Shown here: positions 63,733 through 64,000 of the stretch, piece by piece
Numbering within the stretch: the stretch's first letter is position 1
Layout of the letters: the number at the start of each line of letters is the position of its first letter
DNA from: Aplidium turbinatum
Taxonomy: Eukaryota; Chordata; Ascidiacea; Aplousobranchia; Polyclinidae
Direction: 5' to 3'
Length of the DNA stretch: 64,000 nucleotides
NCBI GenBank assembly: GCA_918807975.1
Contig: OU964934.1
Coordinates: forward strand, 16,678,001-16,742,000
Made by a program: the position numbers and the translations under genes
Notes under the pieces: model-generated
The model's database searches: none
The model's input: only the letters and a program-made list of their open reading frames with translations
Told to the model about the DNA's origin: nothing

Positions 63733-63842
63733 GTAAGCTTGTTTTATTTCATTTCATCACGTACTTAAAGGACATGAAATCGGAAAGAAATTGCATTGAC
63801 ACTATTGTGACATCATCCACATCATTATGCAGTCACACCCTG

Positions 63843-63892
63843 TTAAACCAACCGACTTGTTTCATCACAATTGTCGGTTGGCTGGTTTGTTG
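63843..63892. repeat. Short hairpin in the final intron
   Basis: aaaccaaccgac pairs with gtcggttggctggttt around a 17-nt loop. The rest of 63733-64000 shows nothing. Confidence 0.55.
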
Positions 63893-64000
63893 TGTGAGCA
63901 CTGAGCATATTTGTGTCTGATACACACTGATAATGTCAAATGAAACCTTGTCTCTGAAACAATGCATTTGCGAGTAATTTGTACAGTATGCGGAGTTGAC

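Noticed and set aside
57-63732. A cluster of many small separate genes, one per module
   Set aside because: No copy has a plausible start, stop or polyadenylation region; every exon has both splice signals in matching phase, which fits one gene.

Overview
The window is animal DNA: AT-rich, with short exons, GT-AG introns, tRNA-derived SINEs, LINE, hAT, P-like and BEL/Pao elements. The mixture suits an invertebrate, perhaps a deuterostome such as a tunicate, but I cannot name the species from sequence alone.

The whole window lies inside one very large plus-strand gene that runs off both ends. I resolved 66 coding exons joined by 65 introns. Two exon types alternate without exception: type A (33 copies, nearly all 154 nt) and type B (33 copies, mostly 89 nt). 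They are named B0, A1, B1 ... B32, A33. An A exon starts two bases before a codon boundary and ends two bases into a codon; a B exon starts with the last base of a codon and ends one base into a codon. Every A+B pair is therefore a module of about 81 residues flanked by phase-1 introns. The visible exons sum to 7,995 nt, or 2,665 codons, about 12.5% of the window. I saw no stop or frameshift in any exon and no start, terminal exon or signal peptide.

Each module carries four invariant cysteines: GCxYYRGPH, CxxxIW and VGC in exon A, then AQLDCFG in exon B. There is a nearly constant N-glycosylation sequon after YPxN and often two more. Cysteine count, sequons and 1-1 phase point to an extracellular, probably glycosylated tandem-repeat protein. 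I do not recognise a named domain family. This array is the main candidate for something undescribed.

All other content sits in introns. 18147-21815 is a SINE split by a 3.5-kb P/THAP-type DNA transposon that itself holds other elements. 24995-26275 is a hAT-type element carrying a LINE fragment. 37163-37985 is a hAT remnant. 40924-42845 is a Jockey-like LINE with a long open RT frame. 44519-47058 is a SINE split by a hAT that holds a second hAT. 52996-58219 is a broken minus-strand BEL/Pao LTR element with identical LTRs. At least four SINE families and several palindromic MITE families fill much of the rest. None of these touches an exon.
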